A DNA stretch of 64,000 nucleotides, taken from Streptomyces sp. Ag109_O5-1. GTDB lineage: Bacteria; Actinomycetota; Actinomycetes; Streptomycetales; Streptomycetaceae. A program made the translations under genes and the position numbers. Positions 43,341 to 52,521 of the stretch are shown in pieces (position 1 is the first letter of the stretch; every line of letters starts with the position of its first letter). The DNA lies in NCBI RefSeq assembly GCF_003814875.1, contig NZ_RKQF01000001.1:1178001-1242000 (forward strand), written 5' to 3'. The notes beneath the pieces are model-generated. The model was not told the origin of the DNA, did no database searches, and saw nothing but the letters and a program-made list of their open reading frames with translations.

Positions 43341-46300
43341 GTGCATTCTCTGTTCACGCGAAAATCGGGCGCTTGGGCGGCGGCAGTCCTCGCCGCCGCG
43401 CTGACCGCCCCCGGGACGGCCCACGGAGCGACTCCTCGTCCGGCCCCGCACGCCGTCGGCGACGGGTCCCCCGGAACGCGGGGCCTGCCGGTCACGGTGA
43501 CGCTGATCACCGGCGACAGGGTGACGGCGATTCAGGAGCCTGACGGATCGGTGTCGGTGGACGGCGTCTCAGGCGTGACGGGAGCGGACGCCTCGGCGCG
43601 CGTCGTGGTCGAGGGCCGGGACACCTTCGTGTATCCCGACAGCGCCATGCCCTACATCGCGGCGGGACGGCTCGACAAGCAGCTCTTCGACATCACCCAG
43701 TTGACAGCCCAGGGTTACGACGACGCCCACATGAGCGCCCTCCCGTTGATCGTCACGCACGCTCCGGCCGGGAGCGGTGCCCCCGGCGGGCGGCTGCGGT
43801 CCGACGGTCCGCTGCCGGGAGCGAGAACGACCCTGGCTCTCCCGTCCGTCCACGGAGAGGCCGTCGAGGCTCGGCGGTCGACGGCACCCGTCTTCTGGGA
43901 CGCCCTGACCGGCGACGGCGGACGGGCCGCCCTGCGGACGGCGGGGAGGATCGACGCGGCTTCCGGCGGAACGACCGGACCCTCCTTCGCGGCGGGTGTC
44001 GACAAGGTGTGGCTCGACGGCAGGGCGCGGGCGGACCTCGCGGACACCACGGCGCAGATAGGCGCCCCCGCGGCGTGGAAAGCGGGGGCGACCGGCGCGG
44101 GCGTCCGGGTGGCGGTGCTCGACACGGGCGTGGACGCCACACATCCGGATCTGGCCGGCCGCATCGTGGGGGCCCGTAGCTTCGTCGAGGGAGAGGACGT
44201 CGCCGACCGCAACGGACATGGGACGCACACCGCGTCCACGGTGGCCGGAACGGGAGCCGCCTCCGGCGGCAAGGAACGCGGAGTCGCCCCCGGCGCAGAC
44301 CTGATAGTCGGCAAGGTCCTGGACGACAGCGGATCGGGCCCCATATCGGGCATCATCGCCGGCATGGAGTGGGCGGCACGGACCGAGCACGCCAAGGTCA
44401 TCAACATGAGCCTGGGCACGCCGGCGTGGCACACCCAGGACGACCCGCTGAGTCAAGCGGTCGACCAGCTCAGTGCGGAGACCGGCGCCCTCTTCGTCAT
44501 CGCCGCGGGCAACTCCGGGAACAACCCGTACAGCGTCAGCGCACCGGGAACGGCGGACGCCGCCCTCACCGTCGGTGCGGTGGACGCCGCCGACCACCTC
44601 GCGGACTTCTCCAGCGCGGGACCGCGGATGAACGACGACGCTCTCAAGCCCGACCTCACCGCTCCGGGGGTGGACGTACTGGCCGCCCGCTCGCAGCTGA
44701 TGAGCTCGGGCGAAGGCTACTACCGTACGGACAGCGGCACTTCGATGGCCGCACCGCATGCCGCCGGGGCAGCGGTGCTGCTGGCCCAGAAGCATCCGAC
44801 CTGGACCGGCCGGCGGATCAAGGACGCCCTGATGAGCACCAGCGCCCGAACCCCCGGCTACAGCCCCTACCAGGCCGGCACCGGCCGACTCGACGTGGGC
44901 GCCGCCTACCTGCAGGACCAGGTCGTCGCGAGCGGGTCTGTCGACGCAGGGCTCGTCCCCTGGTCGAAGGACCGGAAGCCGAAGCCGGTGAAGCGGCAGA
45001 TCACCTACACCAACACGACCGGGCACCCGGTCACCCTGCGCCTCCAGGTGGACCGCGCAGACACGCCCGCAGGGGTGTTCACCCTCGCGGCCGACCGGGT
45101 CACGGTGCCGGCGCGCGGAACCTCGACGGTGACCCTCGTGGCAGATCCCCGGGGGCTGCGGCCGGGACAGTACGCCGCCCAGGTCACCGCCGGCTTCGCG
45201 GGCGGCACCGTGCACACCGCCGCGGGCCTGTCCGTCGAGTCCGAGAAGTACGGTCTGACGGTTCACCTCAAGGACCGGGCGGGCAAGCCCGTCAGCGGCG
45301 ACGTCGAGATCACGGGAGCCGACGGGAAGACCACGATCATGTGGGTCCCGAACGGCACTCTCACCAGCCGCTTGGCCCCCGGCTCCTACACCGTCGTCTC
45401 CACCTTGGACGTGACGGGCCGCAACGGACCGCACTCCCTGGGATACGCCGTACTCGCCGCTCCCGAGCTGAAGCTGACGTCCGACATGAACGTCGACCTG
45501 GACGCGTCACGCATCCGCCGGATCAAGGTGGCCACGCCCAAGCCGACTTCGGTCACCACCGCCAGGATCGACCTCTACCGTTCCTTCACCTCCAGCCTGC
45601 CGACGCCCGCCGACGACCGGGCGCTGCACGAGATCCTCATGCCCTCACCCGCGTACGACAGCCTCTGGGCGCTTCCCAGCAAGGGCGAGGTGACCCAGGG
45701 CTGCTTCGTCTTCACCACCAGGATCCGCGCCAAGCAGACGCCGCTGAACATCACCTACGACGGGCACCGTCTGGATGACGCATTGCTGGTTCAGCCGGGA
45801 TCCGCGTCGTTCCACGACGGCTCCACACACGTGGACGCGGTCTTCGCCGGCAACGGCGCGCCCGCCGACTACACCGGCCTGCACGCCCGCGGCAAAGCCG
45901 TCGTCGTCCGCCGCAGTGACGAGGTGACGCCGGCAGACCAGGCGGCCGCGGCGCATGCGGCGTCGGCGGCCATGCTCCTCGTCGTCAACGAGGGCAACGG
46001 CCGTGGGTACGACTGGTACGGCGATCCGGACCAGAGGACACCCGGCCCGCTCCCGGTCGCCTCGGTCGCCCAGGACGACGGAGAACGCCTGATCCGCACC
46101 CTCACAGCCACCGGAAAGAGGGGGACCGGTCTGGCAGTCGAAGCCCATCCCGCACCGGCGTACCTGTACGACCTGGCCGACTATCATCGGGGAGGAGTGC
46201 CGCAGGACCCCTCGCCGGACACGGACCCCGGCAGCCTCGCCCGCATCGACAACACCTTCTCCGCGCCCGCCGGCAAGCAGATCCTCGAGAGCCGGGAAGA

Positions 46301-47174
46301 CAGCCCGTCGTACGAATACTGGCCTGCCGCCTACCCCTACTCCGTGTACGGGGGAACGCGCGTTCCTCCCTTCCCGCGGGAACCGGTGGCTACCCGGCAC
46401 CGCACCGACTGGGTCTCCGCCAAAAACGGCGTCAAATGGCAGCAGTACGCGTCCATCGACGGATGGGCGACCTTCACCGACATCACGAGCTACCGGCCGC
46501 GCAGCGTCCACGGCGAGCACTGGTTCGGCCCCGTCACCCGGCCGCGGATGCTCAGCTTCGAGGTCCCGCACCGTGTCGGAGACGCCATGGGCGGCACACT
46601 CGCGGGATTCGGCGACGGGGGGTCCGCCCACAGCGGTGACACGGGCCTGATGTCCCGGAGCTTCGCGCTCTACCAGGGCGACAGGCTCCTGATGCGGAAC
46701 GGCCCGCGGCCCGACTTCGGGGTCGGCGACCTCGCACCCCAAAAGCTGTCGTACCGGCTCGTCGCCGACACGCAGGGGAACACCGACCTGACCCCCTACT
46801 CCTCGACCACGCACACGGAGTGGACGTTCGTCTCCGGCAGCGTCGATGATCAGGCCATCCCTCTGGCCCAACTCGACTACGGAACGGACCTGGACGGCAG
46901 GGGGCGTGCGGCACGCCCCTCGGACTTCTCGGTCGACCCCGTCGTGGTCGGAAGCGACGCCGCGAAGGACGCCGTCACAGCGGTCGCACTGGAGGTGTCG
47001 TACGACGACGGCGCCTCCTGGCACCGGCAAGTCCTGAAGGACGACCGGGGCTCATGGCGGACCCGGCTCCACGCCCCGGCCCGGGCGACCTACGTGTCCA
47101 TCCGTGTCACGGCCGAGCAGCGAAACGGCGGCGGTGTCCGGCAGACCATCAACCGGGCCTTCGGCCTCAGGTGA
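43341..47174 (+). CDS. Large secreted S8 subtilisin-like serine protease with PA domain
   Basis: A protein of 1277 residues. GTG 43341 is preferred over GTG 43335 because AGGAG (43331-43335) then lies 5 bases upstream. A signal peptide (about 1-32) and a pro-region (to about 210) precede the protease domain, which has all three catalytic boxes: Asp261 in VAVLDTGVD, His293 in NGHGTHTAS, Ser468 in DSGTSMAAPHAAG. A protease-associated (PA) domain is suggested at about 840-940 (MLLVVNEGNG). The C-terminal part is beta-sandwich-like. Length and order resemble the 1,100-1,300-residue Streptomyces extracellular subtilases. It is probably monocistronic. Confidence 0.93.
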   Translation: MHSLFTRKSGAWAAAVLAAALTAPGTAHGATPRPAPHAVGDGSPGTRGLPVTVTLITGDRVTAIQEPDGSVSVDGVSGVTGADASARVVVEGRDTFVYPDSAMPYIAAGRLDKQLFDITQLTAQGYDDAHMSALPLIVTHAPAGSGAPGGRLRSDGPLPGARTTLALPSVHGEAVEARRSTAPVFWDALTGDGGRAALRTAGRIDAASGGTTGPSFAAGVDKVWLDGRARADLADTTAQIGAPAAWKAGATGAGVRVAVLDTGVDATHPDLAGRIVGARSFVEGEDVADRNGHGTHTASTVAGTGAASGGKERGVAPGADLIVGKVLDDSGSGPISGIIAGMEWAARTEHAKVINMSLGTPAWHTQDDPLSQAVDQLSAETGALFVIAAGNSGNNPYSVSAPGTADAALTVGAVDAADHLADFSSAGPRMNDDALKPDLTAPGVDVLAARSQLMSSGEGYYRTDSGTSMAAPHAAGAAVLLAQKHPTWTGRRIKDALMSTSARTPGYSPYQAGTGRLDVGAAYLQDQVVASGSVDAGLVPWSKDRKPKPVKRQITYTNTTGHPVTLRLQVDRADTPAGVFTLAADRVTVPARGTSTVTLVADPRGLRPGQYAAQVTAGFAGGTVHTAAGLSVESEKYGLTVHLKDRAGKPVSGDVEITGADGKTTIMWVPNGTLTSRLAPGSYTVVSTLDVTGRNGPHSLGYAVLAAPELKLTSDMNVDLDASRIRRIKVATPKPTSVTTARIDLYRSFTSSLPTPADDRALHEILMPSPAYDSLWALPSKGEVTQGCFVFTTRIRAKQTPLNITYDGHRLDDALLVQPGSASFHDGSTHVDAVFAGNGAPADYTGLHARGKAVVVRRSDEVTPADQAAAAHAASAAMLLVVNEGNGRGYDWYGDPDQRTPGPLPVASVAQDDGERLIRTLTATGKRGTGLAVEAHPAPAYLYDLADYHRGGVPQDPSPDTDPGSLARIDNTFSAPAGKQILESREDSPSYEYWPAAYPYSVYGGTRVPPFPREPVATRHRTDWVSAKNGVKWQQYASIDGWATFTDITSYRPRSVHGEHWFGPVTRPRMLSFEVPHRVGDAMGGTLAGFGDGGSAHSGDTGLMSRSFALYQGDRLLMRNGPRPDFGVGDLAPQKLSYRLVADTQGNTDLTPYSSTTHTEWTFVSGSVDDQAIPLAQLDYGTDLDGRGRAARPSDFSVDPVVVGSDAAKDAVTAVALEVSYDDGASWHRQVLKDDRGSWRTRLHAPARATYVSIRVTAEQRNGGGVRQTINRAFGLR

Positions 47175-47573
47175 CCTTCACGAGCGGCCGGGGCCCACGC
47201 CTACGACGGCATCCGGGCACCGGCCGCTCCAGAGGTCCACACGAAACGCACGGATGCCCGTGCCGGCGGGCCGGTGTCAGCGCGTGCAGACGAAGCTCGA
47301 CGCGCTGTCCGGATCGCCGGCTCGATACCTGGGCCAATCCGGATACTCACAAGTGGACGAGTGCGGTCCTGGGCCGTATCGATCACGATCGGGTTCGTAG
47401 GAGCCTGCCCTCCTTCGACCCAGCGCTCGAGCGCGGAGAGCGAGTCCGAAGCAGCGGCGAACGCCGGGGGGCGAAGTGTCGCCGCGGCGGGCCAGGGTGA
47501 TGAAGCGGGGGGTCTGCCGCACGATCGGGTGACAGCTTGGCCTGCCCCACGGTTTGGGTTCCAGCTGCGGTGG
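47175..47573. other. Non-coding stretch after the second subtilase
   Basis: No recognisable gene. Open frames on both strands have no coding signature. It leads into the IS3-type transposase remnant and the second integrase remnant. Confidence 0.55.
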
Positions 47574-47650
47574 CTAACTGGCAGCGTGGGTGGTGTCTTG
47601 TGAGAGTAGTTCGTACTCGATGGGGGTGCGGTAGCACAGTCCGCTCACGC
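47574..47650 (-). pseudogene. C-terminal tail of an IS3-family transposase
   Basis: On the minus strand the sequence reads CYRTPIEYELLSQDTTHAAS and then TAG at 47574-47576. RTPIEYE is the conserved end of IS3-type (orfB) transposases. Only about 25 codons remain before the sequence switches to the integrase remnant. Confidence 0.7.
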
Positions 47651-48310
47651 CGCCCTGGAGCACGCCCTGACCTGCGAGCATACGGGCCTGTATGGCGATG
47701 AGGACCTCACCCTCGGCGCCTACCTGAGCGAGTGGATCCGCACCAAGGAGGAGTCACTCAAGCCCACCACGTTCGTCCGCTACCGCGACTACGTCCGCTC
47801 CGATCTCATCCCCTCCTTCGGAGGCGTCGCGGTCCAGGATCTTCGCCCGCGGCACATCGTCGCCTGGCAGGAGGCCGAACTCGCTCGCGGCCGGGGCGCA
47901 CAACCGTCTACCGGATAGGCGCCACCCTCTCCAGCGCGCTCGGCTCCGCGATGCGCGCGCGGCTGATCGCGGACAACCCGTGCCGGCACGGGTTGCTGTC
48001 GCGGCCGGCGGCTCAGAAGCGGATCTGCTGGAACCCCACCCAGGCGGCCGCGTTCCTGTGCCACAACCACACCCACTACGGCGATCAACTGCCGACCTGT
48101 TCGAGCTGCTGCTCGGCACCGGCATGCGCCGCGGCGAGGCCCTCGGCCTCCACTGGACAGACGTCCGCCTTCCGGAGAAGACCTTGCTGGTGCGCTGGAA
48201 CCTCACGGCCGTCAACAACAACCGGCTCTACCTCAGCCACCCCAAGACCAGGGCGAGCCGGAACTGGGTGAGCCTGTCCTCGCGTGTGGCCGACGCTTCA
48301 ACGCAGATCC
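47638..48310 (+). pseudogene. Decayed tyrosine recombinase (integrase) next to tRNA-Pro
   Basis: Pieces in three frames match the same integrase type as the one at 17300: LEHALTCEHTGLYGDEDLTL, LGAYLSEWIRTKEESLKPTT, the SAM-like region VRYRDYVRSDLIPSFGG, then after a break near 47905 RTTVYRIGATLSSALGSAM, and after another near 48080 ADLFELLLGTGMRRGEALGL (first catalytic Arg). The HxxR and Tyr boxes are absent, so it lost both frame and C terminus. It reads toward the tRNA 0.7 kb away, the normal place for the island's own integrase. Confidence 0.85.
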
Positions 48311-48372
48311 GTGCACCAACCACTGGTTCCCAGGCCAACGTCTCCGATACCTCGGCCCAGTTGGAGGAGTAG

Positions 48373-49000
48373 ACACTTGTGCCAGCGCTCGGGACATCTG
48401 GCCCAGGCCCCCGCCCGCCCCGATCGAAAGCACGCTGCCGACTGAGCATTGCGGCGTGGGAGCCTCGCGCGGACGCGCGTGACAGAGCCCAGGCTGCAGC
48501 TGCTGGGCGTGTATCTCGCGGCGTACAGCGATCCGGACTCGGGAGCGGGACTGCGTGAATACGACCGGGTCGTGCACGACCGCGGCATGCCCGAGCACGG
48601 CCTATCTCTGGTTCTACACGACCTCGCGGACAACGGTGTCCTCAAGACGTGGCAGATCTCCCTGACTCGGGGGACCTGCAATGGACGCTTTCACCGGGGA
48701 TACGGTGAGCGTCCAGACCCTGCGGGCCGAGGCCGCCCTACGGGAGGTCCGAAGCATCACGGATCCCTGGTACCCGGCGCACCCCCGCCCCGGTCACGTC
48801 CGATGGAGTGGTGTACCGACGGCCACTCCACGAGACGGGCCCCGCCGCCATCATCTGTCCGGGACGCACTAGAAAGTCACAGGTCAGAGCATGTACCCGC
48901 GCCACCGGCCTGCCATCTGTGGCGCACCTTGACTGGGTCAAGGTGCGCCACAGCCCCTTCAAAGTGCACTGGTCCCCAAGCGGTCCCCAAGAATGATCAA
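48373..49000. other. Degenerate region between integrase remnant and tRNA-Pro
   Basis: Open frames exist (for example from 48449 on the + strand), but none gives a product I recognise, and all run into the att region. Two near-identical GGTCCCCAAG units (48971 and 48982, GGTCCCCAAG-C-GGTCCCCAAG) resemble arm-type repeats found beside integrase attachment sites. That reading is speculative. Confidence 0.5.
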
Positions 49001-49033
49001 AGGGCCACTTCAGATCTCCTCTGAAATGGCCCC
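49001..49033 (+). terminator. Long hairpin beside the tRNA-Pro attachment site
   Basis: GGGCCACTTCAGA (49002-49014) pairs with TCTGAAATGGCCC (49020-49032), 12 of 13 bp, with a 5-base loop. It is positioned as a terminator between the former integrase gene and the convergent tRNA gene. Confidence 0.65.
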
Positions 49034-49052
49034 TGACCTGCGACTTCGTAAA

Positions 49053-49127
<75 letters not shown>

Positions 49128-49268
49128 GTGCCGTTTGACCTGGGGTTTCCCTGATCGAAACGTGCAAGGAAACAATACCGCACTCCGTCAGGTGGTCGCG
49201 CACGCCTTTTACATGGGGCGGAGCGACGGCTTGACCTCAAGTTTGGTCGAGGTTGCACGATCGTCGGT

Positions 49269-49970
49269 ATGACGATCACCGAGCACCCCATGGACACCTA
49301 CGCCGCTCTGCCCGCCCTGATGAGCCTCATGACCGGCGACGAGAAGCACGGCCCGGCAGCCACCTCCACGCTCGACGTGCTGTGGGTGCTCTACGACCGG
49401 GTGCTCCGGGTCACGCCCGGCCGGTTCGACGATCCGGCCCGGGACCGGTTCCTGCTCAGCAAGGGGCACGGGCCGATGGCGTACTACGCGGTGCTCGCCG
49501 CCAAGGGCTTCGTGCCCGAGAAGTGGCTGCCGGGCTTCGGCTCGTACGACTCCCCGCTCGGCCACCACCCCGACCGGACCCTCGTCCCGGGCGCCGAGAT
49601 CGGCAGCGGCTCGCTGGGGCACGGGCTGCCGATCGCTGTCGGGGAGGCCCTGGGGCTGCGCATCCAGGGGCTGGACGAGCCGCGGGTGTGGGTGCTGATC
49701 GGGGACGCCGAACTGGACGAGGGCAGCAACCACGAGGCGATCGCCTTCGCCGGGCCCGCCGGGCTGGAGCGGCTGCACACCGTCGTCGTCGACAACTCCT
49801 CGGCCCGGCACGCCCGGCCCGGCGGGATCGCCGCCCGCTTCGGGGCGGCCGGCTGGTCGGCGGTGACCGTCGACGGCCGTGACCACGAGGCGCTGTACGC
49901 CGCGTTCACCGCCCCGCATCCGGGCCGCCCGCATGTGGTGGTCGCCCGCGTCGAACCCAAGTCGGCCTGA
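49269..49970 (+). CDS. Transketolase, N-terminal (thiamine-diphosphate-binding) subunit
   Basis: A protein of 233 residues. It carries the TPP-binding domain of a split transketolase: LLSKGHGPMAYYAVLA, GSGSLGHGLPIAVGEALG, and the cofactor motif GDAELDEGSNHEA with DNSS. It is shorter than typical N-terminal subunits (about 270-280). No clear ribosome site precedes ATG 49269; a second ATG lies at 49290, and the true start may be either. The C-terminal subunit follows after 36 bases. Such split enzymes act on sugar phosphates or in specialised C2-transfer reactions. Confidence 0.88.
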   Translation: MTITEHPMDTYAALPALMSLMTGDEKHGPAATSTLDVLWVLYDRVLRVTPGRFDDPARDRFLLSKGHGPMAYYAVLAAKGFVPEKWLPGFGSYDSPLGHHPDRTLVPGAEIGSGSLGHGLPIAVGEALGLRIQGLDEPRVWVLIGDAELDEGSNHEAIAFAGPAGLERLHTVVVDNSSARHARPGGIAARFGAAGWSAVTVDGRDHEALYAAFTAPHPGRPHVVVARVEPKSA

Positions 49971-50006
49971 CCACAGCCCCACGACGCCAGAAAGGCAGTC
50001 ATCTCC

Positions 50007-50918
50007 ATGGACACCATGCGTGACCGTTTCGTCCCCGTCGTCTCCCGGCTTCTCGACGAGGACCCGCGGGTCGCGGTCGTTCTCGCCGAGATCGGCGCGG
50101 CCACCCTGGAGGAGGCGCGGCGCCGTCACCCCGACCGGGTGATCAACGTCGGCATCCGCGAGCAGCTCCTGGTCGGGGCGGCGGCCGGGCTCGCGCTGAC
50201 CGGGCTGCGGCCGGTCGTGCACACCTTCGCCAGCTTCCTCGTCGAGCGGCCCTTCGAGCAGGTCAAGCTGGACCTCGGCCACCAGGACGCCGGCGCGGTG
50301 CTGGTCAGCGCGGCCGCCTCCTTCGACTGGCCGGCCGGCGGCTACACACACATGGCGCCCGGCGATGTGGCCCTGCTGGACACCCTGGACGGCTGGACCG
50401 TGCATGTGCCCGGGCATCCCGACGAGGCGGAGACGCTGCTGCGGCACGCGGTCGCCGCGGGCGACGACAAGGTGTACGTGCGTCTCTCCCTGCAGTCGAA
50501 CCGGCGGCCGCTGCCGGTCGACGGGCGGCGCTTCCACACAATCCGCGAGGGCCGCGCCGGTGTGATCGTCGCCGTCGGACCGATGCTGGACGCCGTCCTG
50601 GAGGCCACCGATGGCCTGGACGCCACCGTCCTGTACGCGACAACCGTACGACCCTTCGACGCGGCCGCGCTGCGCCGGGCCACCGGGTCCGCGGGTACCG
50701 ACGTCGTGCTGGTCGAGCCGTATCTGGCGGGGACCTCCACGGCCGCCGTGAGCGAGGCGCTCGCCGACGTGCCGCACCGGGTGCTCGGGCTGGGCGTGGG
50801 ACGGCACGAACTGCGGCGCTACGGCACGGTCGAGGAGCATGTGGCCGCGCACGGTCTGGACGCGGGAAGCCTGCGGGAGCGGATCAGCCGGTTCGTGACG
50901 GTGCCGATGCGGGTGTGA
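50007..50918 (+). CDS. Transketolase, C-terminal (pyrimidine-binding) subunit
   Basis: A protein of 303 residues partnering the gene before it. The pyrimidine-binding domain shows the conserved Glu region VINVGIREQLLVGAAAGLAL, THMAPGDVALL (flavour of 1-deoxyxylulose synthase/transketolase), and a C-terminal transketolase domain (VLVEPYLAGTSTAAVSEAL). GAAAGG lies about 13 bases before ATG 50007. Together the two proteins would form an alpha2-beta2 enzyme; its sugar substrate is unknown. Confidence 0.9.
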   Translation: MDTMRDRFVPVVSRLLDEDPRVAVVLAEIGAATLEEARRRHPDRVINVGIREQLLVGAAAGLALTGLRPVVHTFASFLVERPFEQVKLDLGHQDAGAVLVSAAASFDWPAGGYTHMAPGDVALLDTLDGWTVHVPGHPDEAETLLRHAVAAGDDKVYVRLSLQSNRRPLPVDGRRFHTIREGRAGVIVAVGPMLDAVLEATDGLDATVLYATTVRPFDAAALRRATGSAGTDVVLVEPYLAGTSTAAVSEALADVPHRVLGLGVGRHELRRYGTVEEHVAAHGLDAGSLRERISRFVTVPMRV

Positions 50919-50970
50919 CGGGTACAGTGCCGCTCCCGGCGTGATCGGCACGCTGCCGGTGTCGGCGGGA

Positions 50971-51330
50971 TCAGCTCTCGTCCGGCAGCCCCAGCTCCGG
51001 GTAGGAGTCCAGGAGCCGGGGCGGCGCCGCCTGTCTCCAGGAGTCGGCAAGGATGTCCCTCAGTTCGGCCTCGTCCTCCAGCTCGGCGAGCCGCACCCGG
51101 ACCCAGGCGAACTGGGCCTCGTGGTCGGCGATCCAGAACTTGCCGGGCTCGGCGAGCACCAGTTCGTCGCGTTCCTCCTTGGGACAGCGCACGGCGATGG
51201 AGGTCTCGTCCTCGGGCAGTGTGGCGAACATCTTCCCGGCGACCCGGAAGGTGGGCATGCTCCAGGCGGTCTTTTCGGTGGTGTCCGGCAGGGACAGGGC
51301 GACACGGCGTACGTCTTCGGCTTCCGGCAT
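50971..51330 (-). CDS. MmcQ/YjbR-family protein
   Basis: A protein of 119 residues from ATG 51330. The sequence RVALSLPDTTEKTAWSMPTF and later FWIADHEAQFAWVRVRL is typical of the small YjbR fold, a double-wing DNA-binding-like protein of unknown function. Convergent with the transketolase pair. Confidence 0.85.
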   Translation of the reverse strand: MPEAEDVRRVALSLPDTTEKTAWSMPTFRVAGKMFATLPEDETSIAVRCPKEERDELVLAEPGKFWIADHEAQFAWVRVRLAELEDEAELRDILADSWRQAAPPRLLDSYPELGLPDES

Positions 51331-51360
51331 GCCACGAACCGTAGTCCCTGCCACTGACAG

Positions 51361-51897
51361 TCAGCAGGTCAGAGCTCCGACCTGCTTGTAGTACAGGGTC
51401 GTCGGGCGGAGCAGCCCGGCGGGGTCGGCCGCGTAGTCGGGAATCACCCCGGCACGGGTCCAGCCGGCCGTGCGGTAGAGGTGCTCGGCGGGACTGTCCG
51501 TCTCGGTGTCGAGGTGGAGCAGGGTGATCCCGGCGGCGGCCGCGGCCTCCTCCGCGACGGTCAGCAGCGCGCGTCCGACGCCCTGGCCGCGGGCATCCCG
51601 GTGGACCATCAGTTTCACCAGCTCGGCGCGGTGCCGGCTGTTGGGTTTACCGGGGAAGGCGAAGGCGAGGCCGACGGTCCCGACCACCCGGTCACGGCCG
51701 TCCAGGGCAGCCCAGACGGCGAGGTGTCCGGCGGCGACGGCGGCCACCCGTCCCTCCCACCAGGCGACGGCCTGCGCCTGGTCGAAGGGCACGAGGAAAC
51801 CGATGGACGCCCCGCCGCTCACGGTGTCGGCCAGCAGCTCCGCCAACTCCCCCACCCGGTCCGACAGTTGCTCCACGCTCAGGCGCAGTGCCCTCAC
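51361..51897 (-). CDS. GNAT-family N-acetyltransferase
   Basis: A protein of 178 residues from GTG 51897, which overlaps the stop of the upstream XRE-cupin gene by four bases. The acetyl-CoA loop reads HRDARGQGVGRALL, followed by LLHLDTETDSPAEHLYRTAGW. The substrate is unknown. Coupling to a regulator with a cupin sensor suggests that the pair responds to, and modifies, the same small molecule. Confidence 0.88.
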   Translation of the reverse strand: MRALRLSVEQLSDRVGELAELLADTVSGGASIGFLVPFDQAQAVAWWEGRVAAVAAGHLAVWAALDGRDRVVGTVGLAFAFPGKPNSRHRAELVKLMVHRDARGQGVGRALLTVAEEAAAAAGITLLHLDTETDSPAEHLYRTAGWTRAGVIPDYAADPAGLLRPTTLYYKQVGALTC

Positions 51898-52475
51898 GGC
51901 CGCACCACCACCAGCACATACCGCGCCTCCCCCGTCCCGGCACACCGGAACCGCGTCGGCCCCCACACCCGCAGCCGCAGACAGTCACCGACGTCCAGGA
52001 GATGCTCGACGTCCTGCGCGGTCACGGCGATCCTCCCGTCGAGGACCCAGATGTGCTGCTCCAGGCCGGGTACGGGCGGCCGGTCGTAGGCGATGTCCGC
52101 GCCCGCCGCGAGCCGGCCCTCGACGAGCTCGCCGCGCAGTCCGCCGTGCGGCGGCGACACGGACCGCCGTACGAAACCGGAGGCGCGGTCCTCCCACACC
52201 TGCTGTTCGGCCGCGCGCAGCACGGGGGCGGGTTCCGCCTCGACCTCGCTGAGCAGCTGGGACATGGTCCGGCCGTAGACGTTGCAGAGCCGGTTGAGGA
52301 GTGCGGCCGTGGGGCTGGTCTCGGCCCGTTCGGCCCGGGACAGGGTGGACCTGCTCACCCCGCTGCGGTCCGCCAACTCGCCCAGGGACCAGCCGTGTTC
52401 GGCCCGCAGTTCGGCGAGGCGGCTACCGAGACGGGCATCGACGGGGTCGGGAACGACGACGTCTTCATGTCTCAT
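51894..52475 (-). CDS. XRE-family regulator with cupin domain
   Basis: A protein of 193 residues. The helix-turn-helix is at about 16-70 (RLAELRAEHGWSLGELADRS, then SRSTLSRAERAETSP). The C-terminal cupin (about 110-190: LEQHIWVLDGRIAVTA, LDVGDCLRLRVWGPT) is the presumed ligand sensor. It differs from the regulator at 33530 and has a different upstream region. The GNAT gene is translationally coupled downstream. Confidence 0.87.
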   Translation of the reverse strand: MRHEDVVVPDPVDARLGSRLAELRAEHGWSLGELADRSGVSRSTLSRAERAETSPTAALLNRLCNVYGRTMSQLLSEVEAEPAPVLRAAEQQVWEDRASGFVRRSVSPPHGGLRGELVEGRLAAGADIAYDRPPVPGLEQHIWVLDGRIAVTAQDVEHLLDVGDCLRLRVWGPTRFRCAGTGEARYVLVVVRP

Positions 52476-52521
52476 ATCCGGGACGATATCCCTGATGTGA
52501 GACGTGCGTGTTAAGGACGGC

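Noticed and set aside
48449..49024. A 191-residue open frame before the tRNA
   Set aside because: No recognisable family, no ribosome site, and it runs into the attachment region; not supportable as a gene.
51894..52475. The second XRE-cupin protein as regulator of the catabolic locus
   Set aside because: It lies 18 kb away outside the island, is coupled to its own GNAT gene, and lacks the 21-bp dyad upstream.
52440..52520. Possible autoregulatory palindrome upstream of the second XRE-cupin gene (TCTCAT...ATGTGAGA)
   Set aside because: Arms match only with a one-base insertion and wide spacing; too weak to list as an operator.
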